Positions 26,447 through 36,600 of a stretch of 64,000 nt of DNA are shown one piece after another. The translations under genes and the position numbers were made by a program. The DNA comes from Mucilaginibacter conchicola. GTDB taxonomy: Bacteria; Bacteroidota; Bacteroidia; Sphingobacteriales; Sphingobacteriaceae. Positions within the stretch are counted from its first letter, which is position 1; the number at the start of each line of letters is the position of its first letter. The DNA is taken from contig NZ_QWDC01000002.1 of the NCBI RefSeq assembly GCF_003432115.1, positions 124,001-188,000 on the forward strand, read 5' to 3'. The notes under the pieces are model-generated. The model had not been told where the DNA came from and made no database searches. It saw only the letters and a program-made list of their open reading frames with translations.

Positions 26447-27583
26447 ATGAAAATAGGAATAGTTTGTTATCCTACCTTTGGGGGCAGCGGCGTTGTAGCT
26501 ACTGAACTGGGCAAAGCCCTTGCCGATCGCGGCCACCAGATCCATTTCGTTACATATAATCAACCCGCCAGGTTAGACTTTTTCTCTGAGAACTTATTTT
26601 ACCACGAGGTTTCGGTTGCGCAATATCCTCTTTTTGACTACCCCCCTTATGAGCTTGCACTGGCCAGCCGTTTGGTTGATGTGGTAAGGTTTGAGAAGTT
26701 GGATATACTGCATGTACACTATGCCATTCCGCATGCATCTGCCGCATTTATGGCTAAGCAAATATTGACTACCTACGGCATCAGTATCCCGGTGATCACT
26801 ACCCTGCACGGTACAGATATTACGCTTGTTGGCCAGGATAATACACTAAAACCGGTGGTTACTTTCTCCATCAATAAATCTGACGGGGTAACAGCGGTAT
26901 CAGAGCACCTTAAGGCCGATACTTACAAGTACTTTAAAATAGAGAAGGATATCCGCGTGATACCCAACTTTATTGATATGAACCGGTTTAGCTTAAAACC
27001 TAAAGACCATTTTAAGAAAGCCATTGCGCCAAACGGCGAGAAGATAATGGTGCATACCTCAAATTTCCGCAAGGTTAAACGTACCGAGGATGTTATTGAG
27101 ATGTTTGCGCGCGTAATAAAAACCATCCCATCAAAATTACTAATGGTAGGCGATGGCGGAGAGCGCTCATTATGCGAAAAACTGAGCCGAACTTTAGGTA
27201 TAAGCGAGCATGTGCGTTTCCTGGGTAAACAGGATGCTATTGAAGAGATCCTATCTGTTGCCGACCTGTTCCTGATGCCATCTGTATCAGAAAGTTTTGG
27301 TTTGGCTGCACTTGAGGCAATGGCCTGCAAAGTACCTGTAATAAGCAGTAATGCCGGTGGTTTACCCGAGTTGAATATTGAAGGCGTAACCGGCTTCTTG
27401 TTAGATGTTGGCGATGTTGAAGGCATGGCCCAAAAAGCTATCTATATTTTAGAGGATGAGGAGCGCTTACAACAGTTTAAAGAAAACGCCCTTGAGCGTG
27501 CTAAGCAACTGCAATTGAGCAACATAATGCCGCTATACGAGAGCTATTACGAAGAGGTTATAGAAAACAGCAAACATCAATAA
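26447..27583 (+). CDS. bshA: N-acetyl-alpha-D-glucosaminyl L-malate synthase BshA
   Basis: 378 residues from the ATG at 26447 (MKIGIVCYPTFGGSGVVATE). GT4 fold: the N-terminal GGSGVVATELG glycine loop, LHVHYAIPHA, THLHGTD-like TTLHGTDITLVG and C-terminal PSVSESFGLAALEAMACKVPVIS with the E-x7-E signature. It makes GlcNAc-malate, first step of bacillithiol synthesis, from UDP-GlcNAc and L-malate; bacillithiol is the thiol of many Bacteroidota. BshB and BshC are not in this window. An upstream TTG in the same frame was rejected as a start. Confidence 0.93.
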   Translation: MKIGIVCYPTFGGSGVVATELGKALADRGHQIHFVTYNQPARLDFFSENLFYHEVSVAQYPLFDYPPYELALASRLVDVVRFEKLDILHVHYAIPHASAAFMAKQILTTYGISIPVITTLHGTDITLVGQDNTLKPVVTFSINKSDGVTAVSEHLKADTYKYFKIEKDIRVIPNFIDMNRFSLKPKDHFKKAIAPNGEKIMVHTSNFRKVKRTEDVIEMFARVIKTIPSKLLMVGDGGERSLCEKLSRTLGISEHVRFLGKQDAIEEILSVADLFLMPSVSESFGLAALEAMACKVPVISSNAGGLPELNIEGVTGFLLDVGDVEGMAQKAIYILEDEERLQQFKENALERAKQLQLSNIMPLYESYYEEVIENSKHQ

Positions 27584-27645
27584 CCTTTTGGCTTGATTTG
27601 TGTTATTGTAGCAAAACACACAACAAATAATAAACATAATCAACC

Positions 27646-28137
27646 ATGAAAAAGATATTTCAAACAGCAATTGCAGTATTAGCCTTAACCTTTGTTATTT
27701 CAGCCTGTTCATCTACACAAAACACACAATCGGGCGGCACATCATCTGCCAACGTATCGCGTGGTAAATTTGTGGGCACATGGGTTTGTAATAACGTAAG
27801 CTACCAGGGGCTGTTGCCAAACGCGGTACAAAACGTATTTGACCAGGCACCACCTGCAGCTTTTGTAGGCAGTACATGGAAATTAACCAATAGTGGTAAC
27901 GGTATTTACACACTTACAAATGGCCAGTCTCAAACCATTTTCTGGTCGGTATTTAATGGTAATGGTGCAACCCAGTTCCAGTTTAAAAAACTGTACGAGG
28001 GTGATAAAGCTAAAAACGTGGCAGAAGGTTACCGCCTTGATGTTGGCCAGTTTGCCGGCACAAACATGACATTACTTTCGCCGGTTGCCATTGGTAACGG
28101 CACAGGCTATATTGTATATACTTTTACTAAGCAATAA
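27646..28137 (+). CDS. Lipocalin-like small lipoprotein
   Basis: 163 residues. Lipobox ISAC with Cys21, then a beta-rich region with GKFVGTWVCNNVSYQG, GSTWKLTNSGNGIYTLT and YRLDVGQFAGTNMTLLSPVA. The GTW motif near the start of the fold and the overall size resemble the lipocalin-like lipoproteins that are common in Bacteroidota. Ligand unknown. It follows bshA by 62 bp, so it may be on the same transcript, though the two products need not be related. A strong terminator follows. Confidence 0.65.
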   Translation: MKKIFQTAIAVLALTFVISACSSTQNTQSGGTSSANVSRGKFVGTWVCNNVSYQGLLPNAVQNVFDQAPPAAFVGSTWKLTNSGNGIYTLTNGQSQTIFWSVFNGNGATQFQFKKLYEGDKAKNVAEGYRLDVGQFAGTNMTLLSPVAIGNGTGYIVYTFTKQ

Positions 28138-28158
28138 GGATTTAATTTTAGCCAAATA

Positions 28159-28194
28159 AAAAGCCCGGAGCAGATGATACTGTTCCGGGCTTTT
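28159..28194. terminator. Bidirectional intrinsic terminator
   Basis: 11-bp stem AAAAGCCCGGA (28159-28169) and TCCGGGCTTTT (28184-28194) between the lipoprotein (+) and lactonase (-) genes. Confidence 0.92.
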
Positions 28195-28214
28195 ACTTTT
28201 ATCGGGGTTTGATA

Positions 28215-29348
28215 TTATTCTGCATTGGCAAATTTTATACAAACCGGGTTACCGATTTGCGCGCGACTAACAGCCTGCACAATTTTGCCGGTTTCAGCAT
28301 CAAGCTTGTATACAAATATATCGTTGCTTTGCTGGTTAGCCACCAAAAGGAAACGACCTGTTGGGTCTATCGCAAAGTTACGCGGGCCCTTACCGCCGCT
28401 TGGCTGGCGCTGTACAAAAGTAAGCTCGCCGTTTTCAGGGTTGATAGAGAATACAGAGATATCGTTGTAATCGCCCCGGTTTGAGGCATACAGGAATTTA
28501 CCGTTTGGCGAAATATGAATATCAGCCGCGCCGGTTTCTCCTTTAAAATTCTCAGGCAGTAAAGATATCTCCTGGCGTTGTTTTGGTTTACCACCGTTAT
28601 AATCAAAAACCACAACAGAACTGCCCATCTCTGTAATTACATACATATTCTTCTTATCGTTAGAAAAAGCAATATGCCTTGGGCCATCGCCGGGCTTAAC
28701 ACTAATGGCTGTGCCTTGTGATATCTGATCTTTCTTAGCGGCTTTGTATTTAGCAATATGGATCTGATCTGTGCCCAAGTCAGTATACAGCACTTGCTTT
28801 TCATCTGGCGATAGTACTGCTGTATGTACGTGTGGTTTTTCCTGGCGCTCTTTATTAGGGCCAAGTTTTTTGGCATCGCCACCTATGGTCATGGCCGCAG
28901 GGGCAATAGAACCATCCTGGTTTAAAGGCAATACGCAGATGTTACCTCCTGAGTAGTTGGCTACTAACAGGTTCTTTTGCCCTTTATCTACCGTTACATA
29001 ACAAGGTGAGCCACCCAGGGTTGATTGCTTGTTAATAAACTCCAATTTACCATACTTAGGATCAAAACGGAAAGCACTTACCTCACCCTGGTCGTTCTCG
29101 TTAACAGCATATACAAATTTATTGTCGTTTGATACAGCAACGTACGATGGGTTACTAACGCCTTCGGCTTCGTTCATTAAAACCATTTTGCCGGTTTCGG
29201 TATAGAAACGGTAAACTGAAATACCTTTACTGGTGCCGCTGGTATAAGTACCAACAACAAGGTCGAATTTTGACGGATAAGCAGGCTTTTTTTGCGCCAT
29301 ACCCAAAATAGGTGTCAGCATAGTAGCAAGTATCAATAATTTCTTCAT
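28215..29348 (-). CDS. Secreted lactonase-type 7-bladed propeller (6-phosphogluconolactonase fold)
   Basis: 377 residues with signal peptide (MKKLLILATMLTPILGMAQ). Lactonase family (COG2706) blades: LVVGTYTSGTSKGISVYRF, NPSYVAVSNDNKFVYAVNE, KPHVHTAVLSPDEKQVLYTD, DGPRHIAFSNDKKNMYV, AADIHISPNGKFLYASNRG, GPRNFAIDPTGRFLLVANQ. Signals of secretion mean it is probably not the cytoplasmic pentose phosphate enzyme; secreted members act on unknown lactones or carbohydrates. Single gene, upstream gap holds repeat C1. Confidence 0.88.
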   Translation of the reverse strand: MKKLLILATMLTPILGMAQKKPAYPSKFDLVVGTYTSGTSKGISVYRFYTETGKMVLMNEAEGVSNPSYVAVSNDNKFVYAVNENDQGEVSAFRFDPKYGKLEFINKQSTLGGSPCYVTVDKGQKNLLVANYSGGNICVLPLNQDGSIAPAAMTIGGDAKKLGPNKERQEKPHVHTAVLSPDEKQVLYTDLGTDQIHIAKYKAAKKDQISQGTAISVKPGDGPRHIAFSNDKKNMYVITEMGSSVVVFDYNGGKPKQRQEISLLPENFKGETGAADIHISPNGKFLYASNRGDYNDISVFSINPENGELTFVQRQPSGGKGPRNFAIDPTGRFLLVANQQSNDIFVYKLDAETGKIVQAVSRAQIGNPVCIKFANAE

Positions 29349-29494
29349 CTCGTGTTAAATGGTTTATAATGCAAGGTAATAAAATATGCGTCTAATTATA
29401 AGTATCAAAAGCATTACGGGTTATGCATAAGACTGAAAGGAATGTGATGGGTTTAAACTGCTCCTTTCTTAATTCAGTATCAGCCCCGCAGTTG

Positions 29495-29625
29495 ACTCAC
29501 CCGGTCTACGCTACGCTGGACCACCCTCTCCGCTGCAAGCAGCAAAGAGGGTTAAAACATTGCTTTTTTTCCCTCTTTACGCTCACGCAGAGAGGGTCGA
29601 CGAGCGAGGCAACGTCAGGGTGAGT
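29495..29625. repeat. Dispersed inverted repeat, family C copy 1
   Basis: Begins ACTCACCCGGTCTACGCTAC and ends CAGGGTGAGT; the ACTCACCC/GGGTGAGT ends are inverted (29495-29502, 29618-29625). Inner CCACCCTCTCC and AGAGAGGGTCG also pair. The 338-bp gap between the lactonase and pseudouridine synthase genes holds this element and the next terminator. Confidence 0.82.
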
Positions 29626-29640
29626 AAAATGCGCTTAAAC

Positions 29641-29672
29641 AACAAAGGCACCCAATGGGTGCCTTTGTTGTT
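29641..29672 (-). terminator. Strong terminator after the RluB-type gene
   Basis: 13-bp perfect stem AACAAAGGCACCC (29641-29653) and GGGTGCCTTTGTT (29657-29669) with a 3-base loop. It is positioned downstream of the leftward pseudouridine synthase gene. Confidence 0.85.
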
Positions 29673-29686
29673 ATGTGTGTATATGA

Positions 29687-31093
29687 TTATACAAGGTGTT
29701 TCAGTTGGATAACTTCTTTTTCATCAAGGTATCTCCAACGGCCACGCGGAAGATCTTTTTTGGTAAGGTTAGCGTAAACCGAACGATCGAGCTTTACTAC
29801 CTCGTAACCTAATGATTCAAATATGCGGCGCACAATACGGTTTTTACCGCTATGGATCTGTATACCTATCTCTTTTTTGCTACCACCCGTTACGTACGAT
29901 ACGCTATCCGGTTTTATAAAACCATCCTCAAGCTCTAAACCGAAACCTATTTTGTTCAAATCGCCCTGGGTAAGGCTTTTGTTCAGCTCAACGTTGTATA
30001 ACTTAGTGATGTTGTTACGCGGGTGCGATAGTTTATCAGCCAGGTCGCCATCATTAGTCATCAACAATAAACCGGTTGTGTTACGGTCTAAACGGCCTAC
30101 AGGATAAATACGCTCGCGGCTGGCTTTTTCAACCAGGTGCATAACCGTACGGCGCTCCTGCGGGTCATCAGTAGTGGTGATATAATCTTTTGGTTTATTC
30201 AACAATACGTACACCATACGCTCGCGTTTAAGCGGCTCGTTGTTGTAACGTACCATATCTTTAACAGGGTCAACTTTGTAGCCCAGTTCTGATACAACCT
30301 CACCATTTACTGATATTACGCCTGCTTCTATCAGCTCATCGGCCTTACGGCGGCTGCAGATACCTGCATTGGCAATGTAACGGTTTAATCTTATCAGGCC
30401 ATCATCCTTCTGTTTAGGAGCAGGTGCGTTTTTACGACCACGCATGGTACGCGTAGGTGCTTCAGCATTTCTGTCAGAATCCCTGTCGTCGCGTTTTTTG
30501 TAGCCCGTTGTAGTGCTTTTAAAATCTTTTTTACCGGTGCTGTTAGCGTAACCGCTGCCACGGCCTTCGCCGAATGATCTTTTCGGGCGGTCGCCTCCCT
30601 CTGTAGGGCGCGGGCGGAATGGACGGTCGCTGCCACCTTCGGTCGGGCGCGAGCTATAAGGGCGATCGCCACCTTCGGGCCTGCCGCTGTATGGTTTGCC
30701 TTTACCAAACGGCTTTTTGCCATTTGCCTGCTCGCCATAGCTGCTGCGTCTTGGGCGGTCGCCATCGGTAGGGCGTGCACTGTATGGTCGGTCGCCACTT
30801 TCGGGGCGGCCGGTGTATGGTTTATCTTTTCCTGCGTAAGGTTTTCTGTCGCCGGATGATGGCGCATCAAAACGCCTGCCCGGTTCTTTATCACCGAACT
30901 CTGCTTTACGCGAAAATGGTTTTGGATTAGTTGAATTTGGTCTTCTGTCTCCGTATGGTTTTTTATCACCGTCACGGCTTCCGTAAGGTGCGGAAGAAGA
31001 TGTTCTTTTTGTGTTTTCGGCACTGCCTTGCGGGCGGCCTGATCGTCTGTTTGGCTTATCGTCGCGATTACCTGTTGGTCGTTTAAATACCAT
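29687..31093 (-). CDS. RluB/E/F-type rRNA pseudouridine synthase with long disordered arm
   Basis: 468 residues. The C-terminal ~240 residues are the enzyme: an S4 domain (LNRYIANAGICSRRKADELI) and the RsuA-type core PVGRLDRNTTGLLLMTNDG, where the Asp in GRLDRNT is catalytic. Such enzymes isomerise one uridine of 23S rRNA. The first ~225 residues are low complexity, with imperfect repeats such as GDRPYSARPTDGDRPRRSS and GGDRPYSSRPTEG, rich in Arg, Gly, Asp and Lys. This is typical of RNA-binding disordered arms in Bacteroidota homologs. The gene is alone, with a shared divergent gap to the transglycosylase gene. Confidence 0.85.
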   Translation of the reverse strand: MVFKRPTGNRDDKPNRRSGRPQGSAENTKRTSSSAPYGSRDGDKKPYGDRRPNSTNPKPFSRKAEFGDKEPGRRFDAPSSGDRKPYAGKDKPYTGRPESGDRPYSARPTDGDRPRRSSYGEQANGKKPFGKGKPYSGRPEGGDRPYSSRPTEGGSDRPFRPRPTEGGDRPKRSFGEGRGSGYANSTGKKDFKSTTTGYKKRDDRDSDRNAEAPTRTMRGRKNAPAPKQKDDGLIRLNRYIANAGICSRRKADELIEAGVISVNGEVVSELGYKVDPVKDMVRYNNEPLKRERMVYVLLNKPKDYITTTDDPQERRTVMHLVEKASRERIYPVGRLDRNTTGLLLMTNDGDLADKLSHPRNNITKLYNVELNKSLTQGDLNKIGFGLELEDGFIKPDSVSYVTGGSKKEIGIQIHSGKNRIVRRIFESLGYEVVKLDRSVYANLTKKDLPRGRWRYLDEKEVIQLKHLV

Positions 31094-31266
31094 GTTTTTT
31101 TGTTTTGCGCTTTCGCAGCGTGAAGGGTCAAAAGTACGAAAATTCCGGGATTTTACTCTACCAAAATCATTTTTTTTAGCCGGTTCAAAATCGCCGTTTA
31201 AACCACTTTAAACCGCGATTTTTGAACTATTTTAAAATTCTCAAAACACTAAGCCCTATGCAACTG

Positions 31267-31298
31267 TTTGACAGTCTGCCTCATATAACGTACCTTTG
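31267..31298 (+). promoter_or_regulatory. Promoter of the transglycosylase gene
   Basis: TTTG (31267-31270), 20 bases, TACCTTTG (31291-31298): a perfect match to TTTG-N19/20-TAnnTTTG, and 28 bases before the ATG at 31327. Confidence 0.75.
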
Positions 31299-31326
31299 CG
31301 GCACATTATACCAGAATGTTTAATTA

Positions 31327-32124
31327 ATGAATAGAAAAGAAATGACTAAAAAACACTTAATTACGTGCTCCGTAATCGTAGTGATGGTTATCATTTCCGC
31401 ACTTAACATTTTCAGTACAACACCGGCAATTCCGGCAGCAAAACACATCTCGTTAGCGCCTGTAAACTTCCTGTTCAGCAAGCCTGCTGTAGCAGAAGAG
31501 GCAGCTTTCAATTTTGCCGACGAAGCATTGCCACTTAACGACAAAAAAGTAGATTTTAAATTAAAAAAATCAATAGCAAAACACAGGTACAAGGCCGTTC
31601 AGTCAAACGTGTTACATGCTAAAGCCGACAAGATGTTTCCAATTATCGAGCCAATTTTAAGAGCTTACGGTATCCCCGAAGATTTTAAATACGTGCCGTT
31701 GGTAGAATCGGGCTTACGTGAGGGTACGTCGCCAAAGGGCGCAAGGGGTGTATGGCAGTTTATGCCGGGCACAGCACGCACCTACGGCCTAAGGGTTAAC
31801 CGCAAAGTAGATGACCGCTTAAATCTGCGCAAATCAACCATTGCGGCCTGCAAGTACATTAAAGAACTGTACCAGGAGTTTGACAGCTGGACTTTGGCTG
31901 CCGCTGCCTACAACAACGGTTCGGTTAAACTGGAACGCTCAATAAGGAAGCAAAATGAGGATAACTACTTCCGCATGAGCCTTAACCGCGAAACAGGTTC
32001 TTACGTTTACAAACTTATTGCTATGAAGGAGATCATCACGAACCCCGAAAAATACGGCTATAAGGACTACTACAGCTATAACCAGCTACAGCTACCTGAA
32101 TTTTTGGTAGCCTACAACAATTAA
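31327..32124 (+). CDS. Lytic transglycosylase (SLT domain)
   Basis: 265 residues. A single N-terminal membrane-signal helix (ITCSVIVVMVIISALNIF) is followed by ~70 residues of linker and then the SLT domain (~100-230). The catalytic Glu is E127 in PLVESGLREG, followed by KGARGVWQFMPGTARTYGL and AACKYIKELYQEFDSWTLAAAAYNNG. It cleaves peptidoglycan to 1,6-anhydro products. No LysM repeats. An alternative ATG six codons in also fits. Strong promoter and terminator define a single-gene transcript. Confidence 0.92.
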   Translation: MNRKEMTKKHLITCSVIVVMVIISALNIFSTTPAIPAAKHISLAPVNFLFSKPAVAEEAAFNFADEALPLNDKKVDFKLKKSIAKHRYKAVQSNVLHAKADKMFPIIEPILRAYGIPEDFKYVPLVESGLREGTSPKGARGVWQFMPGTARTYGLRVNRKVDDRLNLRKSTIAACKYIKELYQEFDSWTLAAAAYNNGSVKLERSIRKQNEDNYFRMSLNRETGSYVYKLIAMKEIITNPEKYGYKDYYSYNQLQLPEFLVAYNN

Positions 32125-32158
32125 GTAATTGTATAAATTACGGAGCACAAAAAATTAG

Positions 32159-32185
32159 AAAAGGCCACCCATTGGGTGGCCTTTT
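32159..32185. terminator. Bidirectional intrinsic terminator
   Basis: 12-bp perfect stem AAAAGGCCACCC (32159-32170) and GGGTGGCCTTTT (32174-32185), between the transglycosylase and the phytase-like gene. Confidence 0.93.
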
Positions 32186-32230
32186 TGTTTTGCCGGGAAG
32201 CCGGCTATGTATAGTTTAATCAGGGGCTTG

Positions 32231-33526
32231 TTACAATTTTATCTTCACAAAGTAGATGCTGTTATGGTCTACATTGCCGGTAGCAGGCAATATTTTTTGT
32301 GCAAAGGTATTTGAACCATTATCAACCACACCAAAATCATCATCGTTTGAGATAGCCAGGATGCCGTTAGGCAACAGGGTAATACCTTCGGCTTTATCAT
32401 GCGGGTAAACTTTTGGCAGATCTTTCAACAGGTCTAATACAAGCGTTTTGGTTACCGGCGTGATGCCTGCGCCTTGCAAACCTGCAGCAGTGCCTAACTC
32501 CTCTACCGTTTTGCCACCGTATAATTTACCGTTGGCACCGTTATCAGCATCTGAAATGTCGGTTGCGTTGCTGATATCTATCTTAAAGATCTTTTTGAAA
32601 GTAGCCGGATTGGTTGGTGCGCCACCATACAAGCCATCGCGCTCAATAGTAAGGAAAGTAGTAGCGTTAACAGCAGTAATCTCGCTGCAGCCGGTAAGTG
32701 ACGGATCATCCATCAGATAAGCATATTGCTTTGTTGCACCGGTTTCTATGTTGAAGGTAAGTATGCGCAATACAACAGAATTACCAATGGCGGCCTTGCT
32801 TGGGTTATACATTGGCGACTGCATTAAACCTACCAGCGTTTTACCATCAGGTGTAATGGTTAAACCTTCCATACCACGGTTGGCGCGGCGTTTGGCAAAC
32901 ACCAAAGGTATTTTGCGGCCTTTTGTACCAGTCCCAAACGGATTGATACGTTCTATAGTTTTGCCTGTAGCATCAAAGTGTACAATGTGAGGGCCGTATT
33001 CATCGCTCACCCAGAAAGAGCCATCGGCGGCGCGAACAAGGCCTTCAGAATCGATACCATCGGCGCTGGTTTGTAACATATTGCCGTTAAGGTCATAAGG
33101 AATCTCACCGGTTGCGCCCTGCCCTGCCGGGTTTGGCAAACCGTTAAGCTTAACGCCATCTGCATTTTTAAATTCGATGGTTTGTTCTAAAACCAGTTTG
33201 CCATCCTTTAAACGGAATTTACCGATAGCCGGAGTAAAATCGGGCTTGCCTAAAAGTATGGTGTTGGCGGCAGTACCCGCAACGTTAGGGCCGCGGTCTG
33301 TCATCAGGTAAAAAACGTTGGGATCACTCGGGTCGGCAGTTATGGCTGAGCCGAAACCGCCGTTATAAACTTTTACACCGGCACCTGTGGTGAATAGCAC
33401 GGCAGGGTCTGCTGCTTCGGCCATATCAGGATATGAGAAAGGATCAACCTTAACGCGGTCTTTTTTACATGCCGTGAAGCTAACAGTAGCGGCAACAGCA
33501 AGCATGGTGAGTAAATTGTTTTTCAT
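32231..33526 (-). CDS. Esterase-like-activity-of-phytase family lipoprotein
   Basis: 431 residues. Lipobox FTAC with Cys20 followed by KKDRVKVD, almost the same as the choice-of-anchor I protein at 7837-9369. The domain is the PF13449-type propeller: GGFGSAITADPSDPNVFYLMTD, DRGPNV, SDEYGPHIVHFDATGKTIERI, NRGMEGLTITPDGKTLVGLM, ERDGLYGG and KAEGITLLPNGILAISNDDDFG. Members are secreted and associated with phosphate or phytate genes, but activity is not proven. It is in a single-gene transcript, with terminators on both sides. Confidence 0.85.
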   Translation of the reverse strand: MKNNLLTMLAVAATVSFTACKKDRVKVDPFSYPDMAEAADPAVLFTTGAGVKVYNGGFGSAITADPSDPNVFYLMTDRGPNVAGTAANTILLGKPDFTPAIGKFRLKDGKLVLEQTIEFKNADGVKLNGLPNPAGQGATGEIPYDLNGNMLQTSADGIDSEGLVRAADGSFWVSDEYGPHIVHFDATGKTIERINPFGTGTKGRKIPLVFAKRRANRGMEGLTITPDGKTLVGLMQSPMYNPSKAAIGNSVVLRILTFNIETGATKQYAYLMDDPSLTGCSEITAVNATTFLTIERDGLYGGAPTNPATFKKIFKIDISNATDISDADNGANGKLYGGKTVEELGTAAGLQGAGITPVTKTLVLDLLKDLPKVYPHDKAEGITLLPNGILAISNDDDFGVVDNGSNTFAQKILPATGNVDHNSIYFVKIKL

Positions 33527-33617
33527 TTGAGGATTAGTTAAATTTCCGCAAATGAACTCTCACAATATAAACTTCACATCAACCCTGCATTAACTGTTAA
33601 AGAATAGTATTTAACTC

Positions 33618-33654
33618 AAAACAAAAAGGCTACCCTTAACGGATAGCCTTTTTG
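33618..33654 (-). terminator. Intrinsic terminator of the trifunctional polysaccharide gene
   Basis: Stem AAAAAGGCTA (33623-33632) and TAGCCTTTTT (33644-33653), with CC/GG pairing beyond it; it is 20 bp after the stop of the leftward gene at 33673. Confidence 0.9.
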
Positions 33655-33672
33655 TTTATACTATAGCTTATG

Positions 33673-36600
33673 CTAAACCGGTGGCTCGTCTCCGCCACCT
33701 ATCAGTTCGCCTTTCTTCATTTTTACGTTACCGGTACGTTTCAATACGCCCCATGTACCCAACTCGCCTTTTAAGGCCTTACGGATGGATTTGAAAAGGA
33801 TGTAGTACATCAGCTGTCGCCAGATGAAACGTTGCGGTATAAGGTAAACCAGCTTGCCGTACGGCTCCTTCTCCATGCGGAAGGCAATGGCCCCCACTAT
33901 AAAATCTACCAGCAGGAAGGCTACGTAGAATACCAGCATCTTCTCGGGGTGGCTGCCGAACAGTCCCAATATCATGATCAGGTCCGCCAGCGGCGAGAAC
34001 AATGGTAATATGATCTGGAAGATGAGGATATTTGGCATCCCCACCATACCAAAGTAATTGAACTTTTTATTGAACAGCGCATCGCGGTTTTTCCAGAAGC
34101 TCTGGATAACACCGAAGCTCCAGCGGAAGCGTTGTTTTAATAAGGCATTCAGTGTCTCAGGCGCCTCGGTGTAGGCAATGGCCTCTGCACAGTTTTTCAC
34201 CACGTAACCTTCTTTAAGAATGCGCATGGTTAAATCGCAATCCTCAGCCAGGGTATCATAGGTAAAACCACCCGCCCTGAATATTGCCGACTTGCGAAAC
34301 GCGCCGATAGCACCCGGCACTACCGTTATACTATTGATAATATCAAATGCACGGCGATCCATGTTCTGGGCCGTGATATACTCTAACGACTGCCATTTGG
34401 TGATCATATTGGTCTCGTTACCTACCTTAACCGTACCTGCCACCGCACCTATCTGCTCATCGGTAAAATAGGTCATCATGTGGTAAATGGCGTCGGTTTT
34501 GAGCTGGGTATCGGCATCAATACAGATCACATAATCGTTATTGGCGTGGCTTATACCAAAGTTTAACGCTGATGCCTTACCACCGTTCGGCTTAGTAAAT
34601 ACCTGCACCTGCGGATGGTTGGCATAAGCCTCACTTACCACCTGGTAAGTAGTATCTTTTGAACCGTCGTCCACAAAAATGATATTGAATACCGGATACT
34701 CCGTTTTCAATAAGCTCTCTATGGTTTTTATAGCGGTCACTTCTTCGTTATACGCCGGCACGATGATACTTATCGGCGGCAACTCATGGGCAACGTTCTG
34801 GATCTTCTTATTAACCGAGAACTGGCGTGTTGCCAGGATGCCTATCAAAATAATACGCCCCATAGCCAGGAATATGGCAAACAGGAATACGTAGAAGAAG
34901 AACTTATTACCGAGGAAGAAACCTACTACTACGATATCATAATAATGCCCCCAGAAATTCTGCTCGTCTTTTGCCACCGGCATCAGGTCGTCCTTGCTTT
35001 TATCCAGGATATCTGCAATGGTGGTAAACTGGTAACCGTGCTCTTTAAAATAATGGATTATAGCGGGCAGGGCTTTCACCGTTTCTTCGCGCGTATCGCC
35101 ACCGGCATCATGCAGTAATATCATACTGCCGTTATCTTTTTGGCGAATGGTACGCGCAATAATACTGTCTGCTGTAACGCCCGGCTGCCAATCCCACGGG
35201 TCAATAGATTCACCAATGGTGATATAGCTTTGTTCGCGACTTTTGGCTACCGGAATAACCTCTGCCAAGGTTTGCGGCTCGGCATCGGCGTTAAATGGCG
35301 GGCGGAACAGGATGGTACTGTGCCCTGTTATCGATTCGATAAGTTTACGGGTAGAGTTCAGCTCCAGGCTCACCCTGTCCAAACTAATGGTTGATATATC
35401 CGGGTGGAAGAACGTATGGTTACCTATCTCATAACCCTCATCATAAATGCGTTTAAGCAGTGGGATGTTCTTCTCCACCATTGATCCTACCACAAAGAAC
35501 GAGGCCGGTACCTTTTCCTTCTTCAGGATATCCAGTATGCGCGGGGTAAAGTCAGGATCGGGACCATCATCAAACGTTAAAACTATTTTGCCAGGTTTGT
35601 AACCATAACGGCGGATAACGTATTTGGTAGGTAGCTCAATGTATTTTTGGTTGGTGATGGTGTACGTTTTGGTATCCATCGATACATCTATCTTACCCGT
35701 ATGCGGCTCTGTTACCAGGTCTAAAACCTCACCACCTTCACCTGCGTAATCTATCTTGTTGTTCAGACCAACGGTATCTAACCTGTGCAGGTCAAATCCG
35801 GTTTTCTTCAGTGAATCTAACGAAAGGTTCTTTTGGAAAAAGGTCCACAGCCTTGGGTCTTCGGCTCCCATGCGCCAAAGGGCAACACCACCGGTTGCCC
35901 AGTCATCAGCCATGCGGATGATGTTGAAATTGGTAGCCGCATCAGCAAAATACACGGTGTGGTTCAGGCTATCAGAACCCAGGTAGTTGTAATGTGAATT
36001 AGCCGACTCGGGGTTATAGGTAATGGTCTTGTTATTCTGTTTGGCCTGGCTCACCGCCTGCGGATAACCAATAGCTGTACCTACACTGCTCTCGGGCCAA
36101 TCGTATCCACCACCGGCAACGGTAAGCATAACCTTTTCGCTCGGTATTTGGCTGCAAACATAATCCAGTATTTCCTCAACCCAATGCTGGTGCGATATAT
36201 CGCCCGGGTTACTGCTATCGTTATGCTGATCGATAGCCATTATAAACAGAAAATCGTTTATTTTGGCCAGCCTTTTAAGATCAAACTCCTCATCATAAGG
36301 CGTTACGTTTTGCGTTACCAGCAAGTTTTGCTTATGGAAGATGCTGTAAAGGTCTTCCTCAAAAGCGATCATCTCCTTACTATTGCGGTTTTTTACATCC
36401 TCAATATCAAGGTTTATACCGTGAAAACTGTAGCGCTTAAGCGTGGCTGCCATACTGTTGATGAATGCCGTGCGCAGTTTTTTACTTTTAAAAATGCGCT
36501 CAACATCCTTTACATCGTAGCCGCCACGTACGTTATCATAGTTTACGTAGTTGGATAGCGTTACCAGTACTTGCTTTTTGTATTTTTTATTTAGGTTGAT

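Noticed and set aside
29423..29623. 66-residue ORF
   Set aside because: It lies in family C copy 1 and has no domain.
30394..31131. 245-residue overlapping ORF in the pseudouridine synthase gene
   Set aside because: Alternative frame of the Arg/Gly/Asp repeat arm; its own composition (Ala/Thr/His-rich) is that of a shadow frame.
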